DNA of 13,718 nt from Woeseiaceae bacterium (GCA_022615525.1 JAKEGN010000329.1:1-13718), one strand, 5' to 3'; positions 1 to 6,692 are shown, counted from the first letter of the stretch. Numbers and translations are program-made. Notes: generated from the letters alone by a model not told the origin.

Positions 1-516
1 CGTGCACCACTTCTCGATGCCATCCCTTACGCCACCGCAGATGATCGCGATGGTCAGGAACATGAAGATACCGGTGAACACGAGATTGCGGCTGACCGAG
101 AAGCCGGCCAGCCACTCGGAGACGCCGTACATGCCCGCCATGTCCGTCAAGGCGGCGAGTGCATAAGCCAGCATCCAGCCGGCGACGATCGCGTAGAAAC
201 TCAGGATCAGGCTCGCCGTGACGATGCCGAGGTAACCGGTTGCGCGGCCAAGTTGCCTGGTCGTCCCGGCGTTTGCAATTCCATGCAACGCGGTAACGGC
301 ATTCGCCTTGGCATGGCGCCCGATGATCAACTCCGCCATCAGTGCGGGAAACGCGAGACAGAACGCCAGCACCAGGTAGACCAGCAGGAACGCGGCGCCG
401 CCGTTACCGGCGGCCTGCGTGGGGAATCCCCATATATTGCCGAGGCCGACGGCCGATCCCGCCGCCGCGAGAATGAACCCGAGCCTCGAACTGAATTCAC
501 CGCGTGCAGTGCTCAA
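1..516 (-). CDS. Sodium-dependent transporter, NSS/SNF (LeuT-fold) family, N-terminal part
   Basis: A neurotransmitter:sodium symporter family protein of the inner membrane that would import a small solute, often an amino acid, together with Na+. The reading frame is open from a TTG at 516 to the left edge (172 codons), so the C-terminal two thirds are missing. The TTG has a good ribosome site (AAGGGGGA just upstream) and starts MSTARGEFSSRLGF. TM1 carries the family signature GSAVGLGNIWGFP (residues 20-32). G20, A22, V23 and N27 match the LeuT Na+-site residues. Position 30, the extracellular-gate Arg in LeuT, is Gly here. TM2 (about 41-63) and TM3 (about 92-122) follow, and a further hydrophobic segment lies at about 146-161. 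The substrate cannot be told from this part. An alanine dehydrogenase and an amino-acid-type regulator lie 3 kb away, which makes an amino acid plausible but does not prove it. Confidence 0.9.
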   Translation of the reverse strand, partial: MSTARGEFSSRLGFILAAAGSAVGLGNIWGFPTQAAGNGGAAFLLVYLVLAFCLAFPALMAELIIGRHAKANAVTALHGIANAGTTRQLGRATGYLGIVTASLILSFYAIVAGWMLAYALAALTDMAGMYGVSEWLAGFSVSRNLVFTGIFMFLTIAIICGGVRDGIEKWCT

Positions 517-559
517 TGGAATCCCCCTTTTTGCCTGTTCTTATTCCAAGGCCCGGTGG

Positions 560-565
560 ATTCTA
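560..565 (-). promoter_or_regulatory. Candidate -10 element for the NSS transporter gene
   Basis: On the minus strand the hexamer TAGAAT (5 of 6 matches to TATAAT) lies about 44 bases upstream of the TTG start, in the spacer between the divergent transporter and sigma-factor genes. No convincing -35 box stands at 16-18 bases, so this is a weak call. Confidence 0.25.
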
Positions 566-610
566 TCGTATGCGCGGCGCCGCCGCTTTCGCAGGCTGTG
601 CCGGATTTCC

Positions 611-640
611 TGTAACGTTTCCCGGTCGCGGGCGTCGTTA
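611..640 (+). promoter_or_regulatory. Candidate ECF-type promoter upstream of the first sigma gene
   Basis: TGTAACG (611-617) contains the AAC core typical of ECF -35 elements. About 15-17 bases on is CGTCGTTA (633-640), which resembles the CGTC/CGTT -10 elements of several ECF groups. It lies 20-50 bases upstream of the sigma start, where an autoregulated ECF promoter is expected. This is pattern matching only, and no second copy was found upstream of the other sigma operon. Confidence 0.3.
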
Positions 641-659
641 GGGATATGGCGGGGACAAA

Positions 660-1232
660 GTGGTGAAGGCGGTCACTGACGAACAGCTAATCCAGTGGGT
701 CGCGGACGGTGATCCGTCCTGCCTGGCCGCGCTGTTCGACCGCCATCACCACGCGGTTTACCACTATTTATTGCAGATGCTTAAGGAACAAGCGCTCTGC
801 GAAGACCTGGTTCAGGACGTGTTCCTCAAAGTGCTGCGCAAGGCGCAGCACTTTCGCGGCGAGGGCAGTTTCAAAGGCTGGTTGTTCAACATCGCACGAA
901 ACGTAGCACTTGATGAGCTGCGAAAGGCAAACCGGCAGGGAACCGATCCGCTCGATGACTGTGAAACGGCGTCCGCGCTCACCGATCACCGTTCAGCGGA
1001 GCAGGAAGCGGCTGGGAAACAGAAGGTGAAGCTGGTGCTGCAGGCAATGGCAAAGCTGCCGGCGGCGGTACAGGAAGTCATCTGGCTTGGACGATTCGAG
1101 TTCGACAGCTACGAAGAACTCGGCCAGGCGCTGAACTGCAACGCGGGAACGGCGCGTGTTCGGATGCATCGGGCTATGGACCTGTTGAAATCGACGTATA
1201 TCAGCATGCACGGAGTACCTGTCGATGGCTGA
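660..1232 (+). CDS. ECF RNA polymerase sigma factor (module 1)
   Basis: An extracytoplasmic-function sigma-70 family factor of 190 residues, the usual length for the family. It would redirect RNA polymerase to a small regulon when released from its membrane anti-sigma factor. Region 2 spans about 22-92, with the core-binding and -10 recognition helices around CEDLVQDVFLKVL and GWLFNIARNVALDELRK. Region 4 spans about 122-176, with the helix-turn-helix SYEELGQALNCNAGTARVRM. There is no extra C-terminal domain. The start is GTG at 660 or the adjacent GTG at 663; GGGGA at 651-655 is better spaced for 663. The stop overlaps the next gene by 8 bases (ATGGCTGA), implying coupled translation. The cognate anti-sigma is therefore almost certainly the next gene. 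The stimulus is unknown. Confidence 0.95.
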   Translation: MVKAVTDEQLIQWVADGDPSCLAALFDRHHHAVYHYLLQMLKEQALCEDLVQDVFLKVLRKAQHFRGEGSFKGWLFNIARNVALDELRKANRQGTDPLDDCETASALTDHRSAEQEAAGKQKVKLVLQAMAKLPAAVQEVIWLGRFEFDSYEELGQALNCNAGTARVRMHRAMDLLKSTYISMHGVPVDG

Positions 1233-1932
1233 GAAAAAAGTTTCGAAACTGGCACTGGAACTGGACGATTCCGGCAAGGCTTTGTGGGATGCACTCGGCG
1301 GAGTCGAACAGGAGGAACCATCGCCAGGATTGCGCCGATCCTTCCATGCAAAGCTCGAACATGCGAGTCGCCGCAGCTGGCTGGATAATCTTCGCGATTT
1401 CCTTGGCCTGCGCAGCAATACCGGTTGGCTGACGTCTGCCGCCTGCCTGCTGGTCGGTCTCGTCATCGGCCAGGTGTCCTTCGTAGGCAGTGGCGACGAC
1501 GGCGCGCGACTTGCCGCGCTGGAGGAAAGCATCACCGCACTGAATCGCAGGCTGATTCTCGATCGCCTGGACGACACCACGCCGAGCACGCGATTGCGCG
1601 GCGTCATGGACGCGGCCTCCGTTGCGGCGGGCGACGCCGAGATCGCAAGTGCATTGCTGGTGCGTGCAACGCAAGACCGCGTGCCGTCCGTCCGTTCTGC
1701 GGCCATCGATGCATTGGCATCCAGCACGAAAGCGCCGGCCATCGGCGAGCAGATCATGAGCCTGCTCGAGCAAGCGGAGTCGCCGATCGTGCAATTCGCT
1801 CTGGTCGATCTCGTACTGCGCTACGGCAACGCCGCGCAGATCGATCAGCTGGTGAATCTGGCCGAACAGGACCGGCTGCACCCGGACCTGCAGCGTCACG
1901 TTTACGCATCCGTCAAGGGGGATACAGCATGA
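1225..1932 (+). CDS. Probable membrane anti-sigma factor with HEAT-like repeats
   Basis: A 235-residue protein with a cytoplasmic N-terminus of about 68 residues, one membrane helix (about 69-88, WLTSAACLLVGLVIG) and a periplasmic C-terminal half. The N-terminal part includes SPGLRRSFHAKL, a short amphipathic stretch of the kind found in anti-sigma proteins. The zinc motif HxxxCxxC of the common anti-sigma domain is absent. After the membrane comes a short helical linker (93-115) and then alpha-helical repeats resembling HEAT: about 146-166 (VRATQDRVPSVRSAAIDALA), about 181-202 and about 212-232. Topology, size and overlaps with the sigma gene upstream (8 bases) and a DUF4097 gene downstream (4 bases) support an anti-sigma role. 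I infer that it holds the sigma factor inactive and that the periplasmic repeats sense a partner. It could instead be an accessory scaffold. Confidence 0.75.
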   Translation: MAEKKVSKLALELDDSGKALWDALGGVEQEEPSPGLRRSFHAKLEHASRRSWLDNLRDFLGLRSNTGWLTSAACLLVGLVIGQVSFVGSGDDGARLAALEESITALNRRLILDRLDDTTPSTRLRGVMDAASVAAGDAEIASALLVRATQDRVPSVRSAAIDALASSTKAPAIGEQIMSLLEQAESPIVQFALVDLVLRYGNAAQIDQLVNLAEQDRLHPDLQRHVYASVKGDTA

Positions 1933-2756
1933 GAATCCATCTGGCAGGCCTCGCACTTGGCGCAAGCCTCAGCGCCGCCGCAAACCCCGTTACCGAGAAC
2001 CGTTCGTGGACCGAGACCTATCCGGTATCTGCCACTGCGCCGCGTCTTGAAGTCAGCAACGTCTGGGGCAGTGTCAAAGTTCGCGCAGGTGTCCATGGGC
2101 AGGTGACGGTGTCCGTCACCGAACGGCGCTCCGCGCCGGACCAGGCACGCTTCGAGCGTTCGCTGCAGACGATCCAGCTCGAAATCGTGGCAGACACTTC
2201 CGGCGTTTCCCTGCTGGTCGGCAACGGGAACGACTCCCGGTGGCACTGGAACGACTGCCGCGACTGCCGTGTCGATTACCAGTTCGACATCCAGGTCCCG
2301 CCGGATGCGGTTCTCGACGTCGGCACCGTAATGGATGGGAGAATCGACATACGGGGCGTGACCGGCATCGTGAGCGCACACAACGTCAACGGCCCGATCG
2401 CCATCGGCGACTTACGCGATTGCACGGTCGTCGAGAACGTCAACGGGCCGATTACCATGAACTTCGATCAGACGCCGCTGCAGAACTGCCGGATAGAAAC
2501 GGTCAATGGCGATGTGACGCTGGAGATGCCCGAGAGCGCAAGCCTCGACGTTGCACTGGACCTGTTCAATGGCCGGGTGTCGTCCGAACTGCCTGTCGCG
2601 CCGTTCCGGCTGCCGGCTTCCGTTGAACAGGTCGTTCAGGACGGCCGTACGCGCTATCGCATACAGCAACTGGCGGGTGTCCGCATCGGTGCTGGCGGCC
2701 CCACCTATTCGGTCGCGTCCATAAACGGCGACCTGCAGATCAAGAAGCATCAGTAA
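1929..2756 (+). CDS. Exported DUF4097-type beta-repeat protein, cysteine-containing
   Basis: A 275-residue protein with a short signal peptide (about 1-18, cleavage near SAAA). It has the serial NG-turn strands typical of the DUF4097 putative adhesin family, which is predicted to fold as a right-handed beta-solenoid: HNVNGPIAI (151), ENVNGPITM (169), ETVNGDVTL (190), LFNGRV (212) and ASINGDLQI (263). It should reside in the periplasm or at the outer surface. Unusual for the family are the Trp/Cys cluster RWHWNDCRDC (104-113, with a CxxC) and two more cysteines at 165 and 187. The ATG at 1929 overlaps the upstream stop (ATGA) and follows AAGGGGG, which fixes the start even though the frame is open further upstream. 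Molecular function is unknown. The operon context suggests sensor, ligand or effector in sigma-factor signalling. Confidence 0.88.
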   Translation: MRIHLAGLALGASLSAAANPVTENRSWTETYPVSATAPRLEVSNVWGSVKVRAGVHGQVTVSVTERRSAPDQARFERSLQTIQLEIVADTSGVSLLVGNGNDSRWHWNDCRDCRVDYQFDIQVPPDAVLDVGTVMDGRIDIRGVTGIVSAHNVNGPIAIGDLRDCTVVENVNGPITMNFDQTPLQNCRIETVNGDVTLEMPESASLDVALDLFNGRVSSELPVAPFRLPASVEQVVQDGRTRYRIQQLAGVRIGAGGPTYSVASINGDLQIKKHQ

Positions 2757-2767
2757 TGGAGAACACG

Positions 2768-3580
2768 ATGATACATTCAACAGGTCGCATGGCGATTGCA
2801 CTGCTGGCGCTCGCCTGCGGCGCAAGCACGTTCGCGCAGGACCGGCCGCAGGTCATCAACATTCCGTTGTCACGCCCCGGTGAACCGGTTCAGCTCAATA
2901 TCGATATCGTCACGGCGCGCATAGAGGTGATTGGCGAAGACCGTGAGGATGCGTCATTCGAGGTGACAGTCGCGGGCGGCAATCGGAAGATCATCACGCC
3001 TTCCGGTGCGCTGCCTATCGAGGGTGGCAGCTACTCGTTCGATATCGACGAAGAGGACAACGAGATCTCGTTCGACACGGATCATCGGGCCGAGAGAGTA
3101 AGCCTCGTGGCACGAATCCCGAAGCGCGCCAACGTTGCGCTGAGCACCGTCAACGACGGTGAAATCATCGTCAGCAATATCACAGGCAATCTCGAGCTCT
3201 CCAATACCAACGGGCCGATTACCGCGTCGAAGATTTCGGGTACGGTCATTGCCGAGAGCGTTAACGCCGAAATTGATGTGAGTTTCAGCGGGATGGATGA
3301 CGTCAATGCCTCGTCGTTCGAGACCATCAACGGCAGCATTACCGTGGGCCTGCCGTCGAATGCCGGCGCCGAGCTGCATCTCGATTCCGCCCGCGGTGAG
3401 ATCACGTCCGATTTCGAGGTCGTGGTCGTACCCACGGACGAAACCGTTACGCGGGAAGAAGGGCAAAACGGCGTGGAAGTGCGGATCGAACAGAACATCG
3501 TCGCAAGGATCAACAACGGCGGCCCGGTGCTTCGCTTCAAGACCCTGCACGGCGACATTCACATCCGCAAGGTGCAGTAA
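2768..3580 (+). CDS. Exported DUF4097-type beta-repeat protein, second in operon
   Basis: A 270-residue protein with a signal peptide (about 1-24, cleavage near TFA-QD), so it is exported like its upstream neighbour. The mature part is rich in Asp/Glu and beta-strand. It has the NG/SG turn pattern of DUF4097: NITGNLELSNTNGPITASK (137-155), KISGTVIAE (155), TINGSITVG (186) and TLHGDIHIRK (259). Its closing strand parallels the end of the preceding protein (SINGDLQIKK), so the two are probably diverged duplicates. I chose ATG 2768 because GGAG at 2758-2761 is correctly spaced for it. An in-frame ATG at 2756 overlaps the upstream stop (TAATG) and would add four residues. The only cysteine is in the signal peptide (C17) and lacks a good lipobox. 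It is the last gene before the hairpin at 3585. Confidence 0.87.
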   Translation: MIHSTGRMAIALLALACGASTFAQDRPQVINIPLSRPGEPVQLNIDIVTARIEVIGEDREDASFEVTVAGGNRKIITPSGALPIEGGSYSFDIDEEDNEISFDTDHRAERVSLVARIPKRANVALSTVNDGEIIVSNITGNLELSNTNGPITASKISGTVIAESVNAEIDVSFSGMDDVNASSFETINGSITVGLPSNAGAELHLDSARGEITSDFEVVVVPTDETVTREEGQNGVEVRIEQNIVARINNGGPVLRFKTLHGDIHIRKVQ

Positions 3581-3584
3581 CGAA

Positions 3585-3615
3585 GGGAGCTCGGGGACTG
3601 CGTCCCCGAACTCCC
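3585..3615. terminator. Strong hairpin between convergent operons, probable bidirectional terminator
   Basis: GGGAG-C-TCGGGGAC (3585-3598), loop TGC, then GTCCCCGA-A-CTCCC (3602-3615) form a 13-bp stem with a single C/A mismatch. It sits in the 40-bp gap between the stop codons of the convergent DUF4097 and alanine dehydrogenase genes. Neither side has a T-run, so it may act as an RNA-end stabiliser or an atypical terminator. Confidence 0.6.
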
Positions 3616-3620
3616 CGAAC

Positions 3621-4742
3621 TCAGGCAGCTTTCAGAGCATCGGCAGCCGAAAGGTAGTTATAGCCGAGGTCGCGGGCGACCGCTTCGTGGTTGACGTGGC
3701 CTGCGTGCACGTTCAGCCCGTTGGCGAGGTGCGGATCGCGCGCGAGTGCCTCGCGCCAGCCGAAATTCGCCAGTGCCTTGGCAAACGGCAGGGTCACGTT
3801 GGTCAGCGCGAAGGTCGAGGTGCGGGGCACTGCGCCAGGCATGTTGGTGACGCAGTAGTGCACGACGTCATCGACGACGTAGGTCGGTTCCGCATGCGTG
3901 GTGGGACGGCTGGTTTCGAAGCAACCGCCCTGGTCGATGGAGATGTCGACCAGCACCGAACCCGCCTGCATGGACTTGACGTGCGCCTTCGACACGAGCT
4001 TCGGTGCGGCAGCACCTGCGATCAGCACGGCACCAATGACGAGATCGGCATCGACGATGAGCGTGTCGATGGCCTGCTTGGTCGAGTACTGGGTACGCAC
4101 ACGCCCGCCGAACATTTCGTTGATCTGCCGGAGCCGCGGCACCGAACGATCGAGCACGGTAACGGAAGCACCGAGGCCGATCGCCATTTCCGCCGCGTGC
4201 GTGCCGGCGACACCGCCGCCGATGACCAGCACTTTGCCGGGCGCGACACCGGGCACGCCGCCGAGCAGCACGCCGCGGCCGCCGTTCGCTTTCTGCAACG
4301 AGTAGGCGCCGGCCTGGATCGACAGACGGCCTGCGACTTCGCTCATCGGCGTCAACAACGGCAAGGAGCGATCGGGTGCCGTAACCGTTTCGTAGGCGAT
4401 CGCGGTCGCACCGGATTTGACCAGTGCAGCGGCCTGCTTCGGATCGGCAGCTAGGTGCAGGTAGGTAAAGAGCACCTGTCCTTTGCGCAGCATGGCGCAT
4501 TCGTGCAGCTGCGGTTCCTTGACCTTGACGATCAGGTCCGCGGCCTCGAACACCTGCTCGGGTTTCGCCACGACCTTCGCGCCCGCCGCTTTGTAATCCG
4601 CATCGGTCATGCCGATGCCCGCGCCGGCGTTGGTCTCGACGATCACTTCGTGGCCATCGCTCACGAGTTCCCGCACACCGGCCGGCACCATGCCGACACG
4701 GTATTCCAGAATCTTGATTTCCTTGGGTACGCCGATCTTCAT
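3621..4742 (-). CDS. ald: Alanine dehydrogenase
   Basis: NAD+-dependent oxidative deamination of L-alanine to pyruvate and ammonium, reversible, in the cytoplasm. The 373-residue length fits the family. Residues known from the Mycobacterium tuberculosis enzyme are at identical positions: R15 and K75 (substrate), H96 (catalytic, in FTYLHLAAD) and D270 (catalytic, in DISIDQGG). The Rossmann motif VIGGGVAGTHAAEMA lies at 173-187, followed by D198 at the end of the next strand for the NAD ribose. The start is placed at MKIGVPKEIK (4742), the family's normal N-terminus. The frame stays open upstream to 4865, but that part is not protein-like and covers the promoter region. GGGGATAAC precedes the ATG. 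The divergent Lrp-type gene is its likely regulator. The product would feed carbon and nitrogen from alanine into central metabolism. Confidence 0.96.
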   Translation of the reverse strand: MKIGVPKEIKILEYRVGMVPAGVRELVSDGHEVIVETNAGAGIGMTDADYKAAGAKVVAKPEQVFEAADLIVKVKEPQLHECAMLRKGQVLFTYLHLAADPKQAAALVKSGATAIAYETVTAPDRSLPLLTPMSEVAGRLSIQAGAYSLQKANGGRGVLLGGVPGVAPGKVLVIGGGVAGTHAAEMAIGLGASVTVLDRSVPRLRQINEMFGGRVRTQYSTKQAIDTLIVDADLVIGAVLIAGAAAPKLVSKAHVKSMQAGSVLVDISIDQGGCFETSRPTTHAEPTYVVDDVVHYCVTNMPGAVPRTSTFALTNVTLPFAKALANFGWREALARDPHLANGLNVHAGHVNHEAVARDLGYNYLSAADALKAA

Positions 4743-4839
4743 TGTTGTTATCCCCGGGGCGGTATTGTTGGAGTTGCGCAGAATACCCCGGCTTTGGCGC
4801 AACCGCCTTGCGGAATCAGTGACTATTGAAGCCAGAGAT

Positions 4840-4863
4840 GGCATATTCCGCGGCATACTCTGC
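4840..4863. promoter_or_regulatory. Tandem 12-bp repeat, candidate Lrp/AldR operator
   Basis: GGCATATTCCGC (4840-4851) is followed directly by GGCATACTCTGC (4852-4863), 10 of 12 identical. A weaker inverted copy, GCAGAATACCCC, lies at 4778-4789 (9 of 12 to either). All are within the 141-bp spacer between ald and the divergent Lrp-family gene, the place where such regulators bind in known ald systems. Binding itself is inferred. Confidence 0.45.
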
Positions 4864-4883
4864 ATTTATTCGAAGATCCTGCC

Positions 4884-5351
4884 ATGAAATTGGACCGTTA
4901 CGACAGGGCCATACTGCAGGCGCTGCAGCAGGACGGCCGCATCAGCAACGTGCAGCTCGCCGCCCGCGTCAACCTGTCGGAGTCCGCCTGCCTGCGCCGC
5001 GTGCGCGCGCTGGAGCAGGACGGCCTGATCGAGCGCTACGTGGCGCTACTCAACCAGAAGAAAGCCGGCGTTGGCGGCACGGTGTTCGTGCACATCGCGT
5101 TGCGACGCGAAGAGCAGAGCGAACTCGCGGCCTTCGAGGAAGCGGTGCATGCGATACCGGAGATCATGGAGTGCTATCTCATGACCGGTGAGTTCGATTA
5201 CCTGCTGCGCGTGGTGGTATCCGACATGGCGGATTTCGAACGCCTGCACAACGAAGCGCTCACGCGCTTGCCCGGCGTCGCCAGGGTCAATTCGAGCATC
5301 GCCATTCGCACCGTGACCAAGACCACCGAGTTGCCGTTGCCGGTGAAATAG
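4884..5351 (+). CDS. Lrp/AsnC family transcriptional regulator, probable ald regulator
   Basis: A 155-residue DNA-binding regulator of the feast/famine family, which oligomerises and responds to amino acids. The N-terminal winged helix-turn-helix covers about 3-52 (DRAILQALQQDGRISNVQLA, then the recognition helix SESACLRRVRALEQDGLI). The C-terminal RAM effector domain covers about 65-140 and includes the ligand-loop sequence YLMTGEFDYLLRV (98-110). Divergence from alanine dehydrogenase across 141 bp is the classic pairing of AldR/BkdR-like activators with their target, so I infer that it controls ald, probably in response to alanine. Only a weak purine-rich ribosome site precedes the ATG. The gene ends 22 bp before the convergent yggX stop. 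Confidence 0.93.
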   Translation: MKLDRYDRAILQALQQDGRISNVQLAARVNLSESACLRRVRALEQDGLIERYVALLNQKKAGVGGTVFVHIALRREEQSELAAFEEAVHAIPEIMECYLMTGEFDYLLRVVVSDMADFERLHNEALTRLPGVARVNSSIAIRTVTKTTELPLPVK

Positions 5352-5373
5352 AGGAAGGCGCGGGAATCTTTTC

Positions 5374-5640
5374 TTATTTGGGGACGAATTCCTTGGGCTT
5401 TTCCGAGCCGCCGCCGAAGAAGAATTTCTCCATTTCGGTTTCGAGGAACTTGCGCGCTTCGGGTTCTATCGGCGTAAGGCGGTATTCGTTGATCAGCATG
5501 GTCTGGTGCGCGAGCCAGCGCTGCCAGGCCTCCTTCGAGATGCTCTCGTAGATTCGCTGGCCGAGCGGACCCGGGTAGGGCGCGTAGTCCATGCCCTCGC
5601 CTTCCTTCTTCAATAATGCACACTGTACTTTTCGCGCCAT
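5374..5640 (-). CDS. yggX: Fe(2+)-trafficking protein YggX
   Basis: A small cytoplasmic protein (88 residues; 91 in E. coli) linked to iron handling and protection of iron-sulfur clusters from oxidative damage. It starts MARKVQCALLKKEGEG, with the conserved Cys7. The family core follows: YPGPLGQRIYESISKEAW, then HQTMLINEYRL and FLETEMEKFFFGG. The ATG at 5640 lies two bases after the mutY stop, and AGGA inside the end of mutY serves as ribosome site. A TTG two codons upstream is less likely. The mutY-yggX order also occurs in E. coli and pseudomonads. Functionally the pairing fits, because MutY is itself an iron-sulfur enzyme acting on oxidised bases. Confidence 0.96.
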   Translation of the reverse strand: MARKVQCALLKKEGEGMDYAPYPGPLGQRIYESISKEAWQRWLAHQTMLINEYRLTPIEPEARKFLETEMEKFFFGGGSEKPKEFVPK

Positions 5641-5642
5641 AT

Positions 5643-6692
5643 TCAAAGTCCTGACTGTTGCAGCGTAGCGACGAGCTTCCGCACCGGCGCCGCGAGGCCG
5701 ACGCCTTCCGATTCACCGAAAGCAACGAAGCGGCCAGCCGCGGGGTCCGACACTTTAGCCGATGCGCCCTGCAAGCGCACGACCACTGGCCGTATGTCGA
5801 GATCGTAGTGACTGAAGCTGTGCCGCAGTATCGGCCATTCGGTGCGCGATTCCGCTTTCGCGGACAGCTTGTCGTAGCACCAGTCGTCTATCAGTGTGGC
5901 ATCGACGACTTCCGGCAGGCTCCACAGGCCGCCCCAGATTCCCGAGGGTGGCCGCTTCTCGAGGAACACCGCACCGTCGACATGCGCGAGCAGCATGCAG
6001 GTCTGCCGTAACGGCCTCGCGCTATGCGCCTTGCGGCCCGGGTACATGGCCTGTGTTCCCTGCAGCTGCGCCACGCAATCCCCGCGCAGCGGGCAGACCG
6101 GGCAGGCCGGTCGTGTTCGCGTACAGACAGTGGCGCCGAGGTCCATCATCGCCTGCGTGTAGGCGGCGACGCGCTGCTGCGGCGTGTGCGCGTCGGCCTG
6201 TGCCCAGAGTTCCGCTGCAACTTTGGAGTCCGCCGGTGAGCCCGGCACGGCGTGGTAGCGCGCCAGCACGCGCTTGACGTTGCCATCGAGGATCGGTTGG
6301 CGTTGGCCGAAGGCCAGCGACAGTATCGCGCCGGCGGTCGAGCGCCCTATGCCAGGCAGTGCGAGCAGTTGTGCCAGGTCCGCAGGAAATTCTCCGTCGT
6401 ATTCGTTACGCAGGATCCCCGCCGTCCTGTGCAGGTTGCGCGCGCGTGCGTAGTAGCCCAAGCCTGACCAGTGCAGCAGCACATCGTCGATGTGCGCATT
6501 TGCCAGCGACTCTATGTCACCGAAAGATCGCATGAACCGTTCGAAATAGGGAACGACCGTCGCCACCTGGGTCTGCTGCAACATGATCTCGGAGACCCAT
6601 ACTCGGTAAGGCGTCGGCCGCTTCTGCCATGGCAGGTCTTTGCGCCCGCTCGTGTCGAACCAGGCAAGGATGCGATCACTGAATGTCGTCAC
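5643..6692 (-). CDS. mutY: Adenine DNA glycosylase MutY
   Basis: Removes adenine mispaired with 8-oxoguanine, preventing G:C to T:A transversions. Its 349 residues match E. coli MutY (350). Visible features: catalytic Glu35 in VSEIMLQQTQV, helix-hairpin-helix LPGIGRSTAGAI (112-123), Asp136 in ILDGNVKRVLAR, and the [4Fe-4S] ligands C190-x6-C197-x2-C200-x5-C206. The C-terminal NUDIX-like 8-oxoguanine recognition domain runs from about 225 to the end and includes SGIWGGLWSLPE. The start is GTG at 6692, three bases after the upstream SRPBCC stop (TGATGCGTG). An overlapping ATG there is out of frame. It is probably co-transcribed with the asmA-like and SRPBCC genes upstream and yggX downstream. 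All key residues are intact, so the enzyme should be active. Confidence 0.97.
   Translation of the reverse strand: MTTFSDRILAWFDTSGRKDLPWQKRPTPYRVWVSEIMLQQTQVATVVPYFERFMRSFGDIESLANAHIDDVLLHWSGLGYYARARNLHRTAGILRNEYDGEFPADLAQLLALPGIGRSTAGAILSLAFGQRQPILDGNVKRVLARYHAVPGSPADSKVAAELWAQADAHTPQQRVAAYTQAMMDLGATVCTRTRPACPVCPLRGDCVAQLQGTQAMYPGRKAHSARPLRQTCMLLAHVDGAVFLEKRPPSGIWGGLWSLPEVVDATLIDDWCYDKLSAKAESRTEWPILRHSFSHYDLDIRPVVVRLQGASAKVSDPAAGRFVAFGESEGVGLAAPVRKLVATLQQSGL

Noticed and set aside
1425..1928. N-terminal extension of the first DUF4097 protein through the anti-sigma gene
   Set aside because: It lies out of frame inside another gene and has Arg-rich shadow composition. The ATG at 1929 has a strong ribosome site and begins a signal peptide.
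1201..1965. Minus-strand open frames of about 250 codons over the anti-sigma gene
   Set aside because: They are shadows of the overlapping sigma, anti-sigma and DUF4097 genes. The products are Arg/Ser/Gln-rich low-complexity sequence with no domain.
2801..2821. Lipoprotein signal in the second DUF4097 protein (Cys17)
   Set aside because: The residues before Cys17 are A-L-A rather than L-[AST]-[GA], and a normal signal-peptidase I site follows at TFA-QD.
3297..4454. Long plus-strand open frame spanning the DUF4097 / alanine dehydrogenase junction (385 codons)
   Set aside because: It crosses two convergent genes and the terminator-like hairpin in the wrong frame or strand. The genuine alanine dehydrogenase on the other strand has all catalytic residues.
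4743..4865. N-terminal extension of alanine dehydrogenase by 41 residues
   Set aside because: The family starts at MKIGVPKE. The extension would cover the repeats and promoter region, and its residues do not resemble protein or a signal peptide.
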